Shown here: piece after piece, positions 57,001-64,000 of the stretch
Layout of the letters: each line of letters starts with the position of its first letter
Position numbering within the stretch: the first letter of the stretch is position 1
Source: Molanna angustata
Taxonomy: Eukaryota > Arthropoda > Insecta > Trichoptera > Molannidae
Assembly: GCA_963576475.1 (NCBI GenBank)
Contig: OY754975.1
Location: 14,841,469-14,905,468 of the forward strand
Direction: 5' to 3'
Length of the DNA stretch: 64,000 nt
Position numbers and translations under genes: made by a program
The notes under the pieces: model-generated
Databases searched by the model: none
The model's input: only the letters and a program-made list of their open reading frames with translations
Told to the model about the DNA's origin: nothing

Positions 57001-60000
57001 GTCTGCAGTCCTTTTGCATGTTGCACCCTCTCCATCGGGAGCTCCCTTGCTGTGGCCAGCTTCGTGGTAATTCCACGTAAAGTTTTAAAGTTTTGAAATA
57101 TTGTGTGTACATTATATATGTACATACAATATTTCTATTGTATCGCAATACTTGCATTATGAAAATAAATAATAAATTAATTTAAGTAAGCCATAACTTA
57201 AGCCATATTATATTCTAAACTGTTGTGTTTGTCTTTACCCTGGACGCTTGTCTCTACCCTGGCGTCTTAAAATGCAGGGGAAAGATGGCAGGGGAGGGAC
57301 TTTTTCATTGAAAAATCAAGATAAGTTTATAACTATAAATCGTACAACAATAACAAAGAAACACGTTAAAATAAACACATATTCCAGTAAATATTTGTAA
57401 TAATCTACATATTTACATAAATAATTACAAAATTGAACTCACCAGAGTAGAGACAGGACTCACCGTAACAAAAGCGCGCGACACAGTGTCAAAACCGAAC
57501 TGAACGTCTATAAGATCGCCCGGATGGCTCACTCAACACTAGTCACTAACTTCATACGAATTCCGTGACATTAAAAGGTTCGAATTCGTAACAACCAAAT
57601 AATAATTTAATATTTTGAAGGATTATAAAAACCCAGGGGAAGGGATGCAAAATCTGAGGGACAAAATCTGTTATGATTTTTTTAAATGAAAAATACAATG
57701 TTTGATAATTTTAATAATTTGAATAGGTTTATTAATTATTCTGGTTCATTTAATTAAAGGCAATATACTTTTTTAATATATTTAGATGTGTTAAAAGATG
57801 TTGACCAATTGAAAATCCGGTTAAGGGACAGGCCAGGGTAGGGATATTTTGCGTGTTTAAGATGCAATTATAACTAAACTAAGTAAACTACAGTAATGAT
57901 AATGAGTGACCCATAAACTACCCGTTTTGTTTTACTATAATAATACGCTATTTGTAACATATATTAAAAAAATGTGTGTTTTTTTAATCGAGACACCGAA
58001 ATGACCTCTTATATGAGAATCACCCATATATATATATTGTAAAAGTCTGTTAGTTATTATTACTCAGGCAATATATACTAGATATGAGCGGCGCGCCGCC
58101 GTCGCCGTGACTTCATGTCGGCGCGCCGTCGCCTAAAAAAAATACGGCGCGCCGCCGTTTCAAATCGCCACTTACTATCTCGCTCGCACTCACGGTCCGC
58201 CCATCAGTAGCCGGCCAGCCGTCAGTGAAATACATTACCGAGTGAACTTGTGCGTGGTTATTTGTTGTTGTAGAAATTGAGAAGTAGAAATTGAATGCTG
58301 GAAATATTTCAGTACAGCAAGTCCTGAAGATTTAGAGCCTTACGGTGGAGACGTTCTACAGTACTGGAAAGACAGGAAAACTTCTTTGATTCTTTCCCAT
58401 CACTGTATACTCTTGCACACTCGATTTTGAATATACCAGCCACCAGTACACCGAGCGAGAGAGTCTTTTCCACAGCTGGACTCGTGATAACCGCGAAACG
58501 TTCACGACTGCATCCTTTTGAGGCTAAATAGGAATAGTATTTATCCATGACAATTATGGATTTGGCAAAGAATTTATAAAAGAGTAAACATGTAGTTCAA
58601 ATTTTTGATGTACCGAGGTATATATAAGTCACATTTAAACCTGATGTCTGATTCAAATTAGATTGGACGGTGACAGGTAGCACTGAATTTGTAATCCAGT
58701 GCACAAGAGTTCGAATCGCACACTAACTCAACTAATTTTGTTCTGTAGTACAAGCGATTATGCTAATTTTAGGGAATTTATGTGAAATGAGAATGTAAAG
58801 TAGTAAATGTGATCTCTAATTATTTATACGACTGTAAAATTGCAATTAAAAAATAAGTATTATTTTTTTATGTTTTTCGTACCTTATTACTGTTGAAAAG
58901 AGTGATTTGTAAGATTTAACAATGACGATTGTTTATTTTCTCCGTTCTTTTTTTTAAGATTATAAAGCTTTCATTGGTACCTACCTACTTACAATGGTGT
59001 TTCATTTATGTCTTTTTTAAGAAATCGATCCCTAAATTTAGTTTATCGTTCGTCAATTCTTGATAGAACTTAAACCAAGAATTGTTATTTATATTTAAGT
59101 TATAAAATCATTCCCTTATAAAAAATTATATTTCCCACGGGCGCGCCGCCGTCGAATTTTTTGGTCCACACCGCCGCCGCAAAATTGGCCATCGGCGATC
59201 ATATCTAATATATACTACCCAAAAATCCCATACCCGAGTATTCTCAGGCAGGCTTAACCTGCAGAAAAGTCCACATCAGAGTTGTTTTGGGTGAAAATAT
59301 TTATGATTTTTGGTGTTTGGGAGTCAAATAAAACATTGTCTAGCAAATGTAAACAAGAAATCACCCACATACCTCACCCCCCTTACTTAAATTAGAAGAC
59401 GTTCCTTGGTAGTTTAAGTTAGTATTATGCATTATTTAGGTTGCAATTATATGGATTTCTATGGGGGCTTCGCTCTCATGAATATTGGTATTTTTTGCAT
59501 AATGAAATACATAATTAAAACTAGTATTTTTTGGGTATGAAATTTTCTTTAATGTTTTTATGAATTTATTTATTTGATTAACATACAAATTGAGACAATC
59601 TCATATCAAGTTTTTATGTTTTCTTTTTTATTTACTACAAGTTAAATTTTTTCATGTTTTTTTTTGCCACTACAATGAGTGATATTCAAGATTCAGATGA
59701 ATTTTAATACGCAACTTTAGAAGAAAGTGAATCTTCTTAAAGTTTCATTCATCCAGTGAAAAAGTCAATGACATGCACAGTAGTGAATATTATGTGTGCA
59801 TACACATATACGAAGTTCTGGAATAGATTTCTGGAAAGATTGCAAAAAATAAGTCCAAAATCAATATTTGGAGTGGATACTTTAGTTGAGATTGCCGTAA
59901 TTTTCTTTAAACCAACTATTTCAAATAAGCCTGCCACTTCTAGGGTTTTGATTTTTTTCTATTCAATTATATTATTTTGTAAGAATTTATAACTATTATT

Positions 60001-63000
60001 TTATTTTACCTCGCCACACTTTTAGTACCACAGTATCAATTCCAGACCTATTTTATGGTTAAAATCCCTGTAGAAATAGACAATATATTCGATATATAAT
60101 TTTCATTATAAAAAATGTGTTTTTGTTTTACTTAAGGGGATTAAAACTAATTTTATGAGAAATATTAACAAATTCAAATTACAAAAAAATCAATCCATAT
60201 AGTAAAGGTATAAAAATAAACTCTTCTTTATTCCAAAGACAATATATTTTGAGGGTTCTGGGGAAAATATTTTCAAAATTTACTGTTTGGCCTATTATAG
60301 TGCCTTAAACAAATTTTGGATTTTTGCTTGATTGGTAGATGTGCTGAAAATCGTCAAGATATTATACTCCACATAAGTGTAAACGAGTGGGTTGTGGCCA
60401 ACACTAAACTCTCCACACCATAGTAAGCGTTCATTTTTTCTTCTTGAAATGTTGACAATATCAATATGGTAAAATATGCTTATGGTGTATGAAATATTTT
60501 ATTCATTCTAAATTTTACTACCAGGAATATAAATTTTCTAACGATAATATATTTTTATATTAAGGTAGACAAACTATTAATGCAGTATGGTGAAGAATGC
60601 TTATGTTGTATGAAATATTTTAATAAAAGCAGATAAATTTTGTTTTAAAGAGCGTTAGAGCATTTTGAAAATTTTGGCACGTGATATCATATGAAGAATT
60701 TATTTGCTATTTATGGAAAGCTAATCAGTTCTATGTTCAAGCTCTTTACTTTATAACATGAAATCAAATTACTGAACTTTTCCATACATAAGAAATTTAT
60801 CTAATTATATATATTTTTATTAATTCTAAATTTTACTACCAGGAATATAAATTTTCTAACGATAGTATATTTTTATACTAAGATAGACAAACTATTAATG
60901 CAGTATGGTGAAGAATGCTTATTTTGTATGAAATATTTTAATAAAAGCAGTTAAATTTTGTTTTAAAGAGCGTTAGAGCATTTTGAAAATTTTGACACGT
61001 GATATCATATGAAGAAATTTTCTGTTATTTATGGAAAGCTAATCAGTTCTATGTTCAAGCTCTTTACATTATAACATGAAATCAAATAACTGAACTTTTC
61101 CATGCATAAGAAATTTATTTAATTATATACATTTTTATTCGTTCTAAATTTTACTACCAGGAATATAAATTTTCTAACGATAATATATTTTTATATTAAG
61201 GTAGACAAACTATTAATGCAGTATGGTGAAGAATGCTTATGTTCTATGAAATATTTTAATAAAAGCAGATAAATTTTGTTTTAAAGAGCGTTAGAGCATT
61301 TTGAAAATTTTGACACGTGATATCATATGAAGAAATTTTATGATATCTATGAAAAGCTAATCAGTTCTAAGTTCAAGCTATTAATATTCTTATATCAATA
61401 TTATAGCTGTTGTATTCTCTAAATAAATAAATAAAAAAAAATATGAAATCAAAGAACTGAACATTGCCAAACATAAAAAAATTCTCTTGTTACAAATAAG
61501 TTTCATACAAAAATCCATTAAATAAAATATAATTTTTCAAACCGTTGAATATTTTTCTTTTAACATTGACCAACTTTCAATACAATTTTATGAAGATTCT
61601 TGGTGTTGTATAAATAGTTGAAACCAAATTAAAATATCTCTAATTTCCAGGTCGTGATAGCACTTTTTCAGTTTAAATAGATGAAATCATAAAGAAACAT
61701 TGAGAAAAAATGAACCGTTGTCTATGGAAAACTAATCAGCTCTAAGTTTATGGACTTAACACATATGATAACAATATGAAGTCAATCGGACTTATAGTTT
61801 GGGCTGCAGAGAGGACACAAAAAAAAAACAACGTAAATGATGAATTCATAGAGAAGAAATTAAAAGTTGTTTATGGAAAACTTATCAGCTCTAGGTCTAT
61901 GCACTTTACACATATGATGTTAATATGAAGTCGATCGGACTTATAGTTTGGGCTGTAGAGAGGACACAAAAAGGATTTCCCGTACGCCATACATACAAAC
62001 ACATAATGACGAAACTCACAGTGTGTACTCTCTACGTGATACCCATTGAGAAATTGATGTAAAAAAATACTCTTAAAAATTGTGAAATCATGACTCTCCC
62101 CTATTCCATAGTGTTGAGAGTAAAAAATGAAAAGAAACTATAAAATACAAAAAGTGAAATATGTATGTTAAGATGCATCTTCCATTCTGCAGGGAAGCCA
62201 CATCAAAGAGGTTGTGGGGACAAGCAATATTGTTTTTAATATTACTACATAAATTACATAAAAAAATTACCTACTATGATAAAAAATTGTTACAAATCAA
62301 AGAGAGCAAGTAAGAATAAATTCATAAATAATTTCACTTTCTTGTTTATTATTTTTCAGTTCCATCAGTATTAAAGGAATGTACAGAAGTTAAGATACCA
62401 GTGCCATGGGGTCATGTGAGCGGTAAACTATGGGGTCCTCGTGACAAGAAACCAATTCTAGCCATACACGGATGGCAAGACAATGCAGGTACTTGGGACA
62501 CTCTTGCTCCGTTGCTACCTCAGAATGTTGCTTTACTAGCCATAGATCTCCCCGGACACGGCCTATCATCGCACTATCCTCCCGGAATGCACTACTATAT
62601 ATTCTGGGACGGCATCTCTCTCATCCGACGAATCGTCAAACATTACAAATGGGACAAAGTGACTTTGTTGGGTCATTCCTTGGGAGGGGCTCTCAGTTTT
62701 ATGTACGCAGCATCGTTCCCCGATGAGGTTGACCGATTCATTAGCATAGACATTGCCAGTCCGTCGGTGAAAGACACGGAAAAGATTGTCAACAGTACAG
62801 GTCCCAGTATCGATACATTCCTAAAATATGAAAATCTGACATCCAAAGACATGCCATGTTACAATTACAACGAAATGTTACAATTGGTGCTAGACGCTTA
62901 CAAAGGGTCCATAACGGAAAAGTCTTGCGAGATACTGATGCAGCGAGGGATGTCTCCGACACTTTCCAAAAATGGCTATCATTTCTCGAGAGATGTGAGA

Positions 63001-63258
63001 TTGAAAGTGGCCATGTTGGGAATGTTCAGTATTGAATATGTATTGGAATACGCAAAAAAAATCAATTGCAAGGTACTTAATATAAGAGCCAATCCCGGGA
63101 TGGACTGGGACAATCCGGCGTACTACGACATGGTGTTGGATAAACTAAAAGAAACTGCGACATTATTAGTCTGTCATCAAGTGGAGGGCACACATCACGT
63201 TCATTTAAACGAACCCGAAAAGGTCATAGGTCTCATCTTGAAATTTTTACAACAATAA
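54053..63258 (+). CDS. Alpha/beta serine hydrolase (kraken-like)
   Basis: Two coding exons: 54053-54098 (ATG, 15 codons plus one base, [15 protein letters not shown]) and 62360-63258. They join as GTT (Val16) across an 8.26 kb intron with GTTAGT and TTTTCAG ends; the total is 314 residues. The alpha/beta-hydrolase fold shows an oxyanion HGW ([13 protein letters not shown]), DLPGHG, the nucleophile elbow GHSLGG (Ser122), an acid probably in GMDWDN, and the catalytic His region [10 protein letters not shown] (about residues 294-297). Length and motifs fit the probable serine hydrolase/kraken group, whose substrate is not firmly known. A weak peroxisomal-type end is not visible (ends KFLQQ). An alternative is an upstream exon giving a different start, but the ATG context AACAATGG is good. 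Confidence 0.9.
54530..54795 (-). repeat. Dispersed repeat, partner of 31190-31470
   Basis: The reverse complement aligns with 31190-31470 with scattered mismatches. It lies in the large hydrolase intron. Confidence 0.6.
54796..55483. other. Hydrolase intron, no gene
   Basis: The stretch contains T/C-rich open frames near 54870-55430 that look like chance reading of a degraded repeat (CATCATTCATTCTTTT and similar). I see nothing firm. Confidence 0.4.
55506..56045. other. GC-rich segment inside the TIR element
   Basis: About 540 bp of high G+C with overlapping open frames on both strands. The - strand frame at 55439-55816 and + strand frame at 55517-55963 give no recognisable protein. It contrasts sharply with the AT-rich intron and with the rest of the element. 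It could be a nested insertion or captured DNA. Confidence 0.4.
56355..57075 (-). pseudogene. Transposase-like gene of the TIR element, broken
   Basis: On the - strand from 57075 the frame reads [20 protein letters not shown], then [39 protein letters not shown]. It hits a stop near 56888. A second frame (56355-56873) continues [38 protein letters not shown] and [11 protein letters not shown], ending [10 protein letters not shown]. The HxKGAPDGxGxTxKRTADR block is, from memory, typical of a widespread but poorly named insect transposon protein. The N-terminal part is missing and a stop or frameshift separates the halves. The catalytic residues are not assigned. Confidence 0.55.
58290..58530 (+). 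pseudogene. hAT transposase dimerisation domain, frameshifted
   Basis: The + strand frame reads [20 protein letters not shown] followed by [21 protein letters not shown] and a stop at about 58528. This is the conserved C-terminal dimerisation region of hAT-Ac transposases. A preceding frame ([18 protein letters not shown]) matches the segment just upstream but is offset by a frameshift near 58380. The catalytic core is absent. Confidence 0.8.
58670..58740 (+). repeat. tRNA-like SINE remnant inside the hAT element
   Basis: GACGGTGACAGGTAGCACTG followed by AGTTCGAATCGCA resembles A- and B-boxes. The rest is not recognisable. Confidence 0.35.
59216..60474. other. Hydrolase intron, no gene
   Basis: AT-rich. 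A GGTTGTGGCCAACACTAAACT phrase near 60390 relates inversely to the 28.6 kb repeat. I see nothing else. Confidence 0.4.
60475..61400. repeat. 318-bp tandem repeat, three copies
   Basis: The phrase AGGAATATAAATTTTCTAAC starts at 60523, 60841 and 61159, giving an exact 318-bp period. Copies are very similar. Each contains TTATGGAAAGCTAATCAG and GAGCGTTAGAGCATTTTG. It lies in the large hydrolase intron. Confidence 0.9.
61690..61990. repeat. Related 149-bp duplication
   Basis: Two copies begin near 61721 and 61870 (TATGGAAAAC). Both contain CACATATGAT and CGGACTTATAGTTTGGGCTG. The ATGGAAAACTAATCAGCTC part resembles the 318-bp satellite, so both derive from one family. After the second copy comes CCCGTACGCCATACATAC. 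Confidence 0.75.
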
Positions 63259-64000
63259 TTTGGTAAAATAGACAAATTAGACAAATTATTTTTTAATTTA
63301 TTTCTAAACAAAAATATTCATGTCACCAAATATTACAAGAGATCAAACGAATAATGAGTTTTGTTTTATGTGATTATCATATATGTATTATAACTTTCTA
63401 TTGGTTGTGTGGATCAAAATCGAGACCATTTGGAACAGTCATATTTTATATACTGTATATAATATACTATAAAATATCCATCAATACTACAATTTTTAGT
63501 AGATAGATATTTAGAATCTGAACAAAAAACATAGTTATTTTAACCCACCAACACCGGCTGATACATATATTATGTAACGCAAAACCTTTGATGAGGATAT
63601 TTTGCATTTTTGTCAAATCTTTTATTCAAGGACATATCAGTGTTGTTTTATTACAATATAAGGATGGTTCTTTAGTAGTGATCAAACCGCTGAATTGTAT
63701 GTGCGTTAACACAACAATTTGTCACAAAGACTTTCGACGATGAGGAAATTTGAGGGATCAGTAACTATTTTTATACTTTATATCCATCTGATTTATTGTC
63801 TTTATAACAGAATCTCTATGTTGAATATTGCCTTTTAAGAACAGTGTGTGACATTTTTGTTACACTCAATACCTAAACTTGAGCTATATAAGTAATGTTC
63901 GGTGAACCCACTACTGTAAAGTGTTGAAATACAGAAATATGTAAATACAAATTATATATTATATATTTGTTCTTAATTTATATTAGTTCAAACCATATTT
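63259..64000. other. Hydrolase 3' flank
   Basis: AT-rich sequence after the stop. I found no strong poly-A signal close to the stop codon. No further gene is visible to the window end. Confidence 0.4.

Larger units (their letters stand above)
55484..58026. mobile_element. 2.5 kb DNA element with 22-bp TIRs and TATA target duplication
   Basis: The terminal repeats TGGGTGATTCTCATATAAGAGG (55484-55505) and their exact complement (58005-58026) are 22 bp and perfect. Both sides carry TATA, which fits a 4-bp duplication. The interior holds a GC-rich left part (55506-56045), a decayed protein gene on the - strand (56355-57075), and an AT-rich right part. The superfamily is not certain; four-base duplications occur in Sola elements among others. 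Confidence 0.75.
58079..59207 (+). mobile_element. hAT-Ac-like element, deletion derivative
   Basis: Perfect 8-bp duplication ATATATAC at 58071-58078 and 59208-59215. Ends TAGATATGAGCGGCG and the complement of CGCCGATGG...ATCATATCTA share TAGATATGA. The interior near both ends is very GC-rich (GGCGCGCCGCCGTC) and repeats itself. A transposase C-terminal remnant lies at 58290-58530. A tRNA-like piece (B-box GAGTTCGAATC, about 58670-58735) lies further in. Confidence 0.85.

Noticed and set aside
58309..58548. A - strand 79-codon ORF
   Set aside because: It is the antisense of the hAT dimerisation-domain remnant on the + strand.

Overview
The window is insect-type nuclear DNA: AT-rich, with spliced genes carrying GT-AG introns, tRNA-derived SINEs, many transposable elements and long (TA)n arrays. 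I cannot fix the insect order from sequence alone. Three host genes are supported. (1) 4-hydroxyphenylpyruvate dioxygenase (HPPD, tyrosine catabolism), + strand, six 3' exons between 1245 and 6649; its first exons lie upstream of the window. (2) A CtIP/RBBP8/Sae2-family DNA end-resection factor, - strand, nine exons from 26823 down to 8316, convergent with HPPD. (3) A kraken-like alpha/beta serine hydrolase, + strand, with a 15-codon first exon at 54053-54098, an 8.3 kb intron and the catalytic exon at 62360-63258. I worked out all exon joins by reading splice sites and checking phase; the CtIP model sums to exactly 603 codons and the hydrolase to 315.

Almost everything else is repeat. HPPD introns hold a 5'-truncated RTE-type LINE with a 12-bp target duplication and a SINE. 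A 61-bp satellite with a two-monomer higher-order pattern separates HPPD from CtIP. CtIP introns hold a 59/35-bp nested tandem array, a hAT-type non-autonomous element (10046-10998), a structurally complete 5.7 kb LINE with two open ORFs (11994-17715), a decayed LINE, SINEs, a 172-bp palindromic MITE, and a second hAT derivative (23824-24656) nested between a LINE fragment and a gypsy integrase fragment.

Between CtIP and the hydrolase lie about 27 kb of gene-free DNA: a cluster of minisatellites (28.6-30.6 kb), a very young BEL/Pao retrotransposon (32224-38792; LTRs of 401 bp differing at one base that I could see), a fragment of a LINE with a restriction-like endonuclease, three copies of an unclassified GC-rich repeat family, and a block at 43.6-51.0 kb. 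That block has six (TA)n arrays interleaved with three unrelated hairpin elements, two of which carry hammerhead-like boxes and the third only the GAAACGTCG box. They look like Penelope-like retroelement termini. A gypsy element (44716-49289) is inserted into one of the arrays.

The large hydrolase intron holds a 2.5 kb element with 22-bp terminal inverted repeats and a decayed transposase-like gene of a family I cannot name with certainty, a hAT-Ac derivative with a perfect 8-bp duplication, and a 318-bp tandem satellite. The most interesting unexplained signals are the (TA)n/hairpin elements and the 55484-58026 inverted-repeat element.
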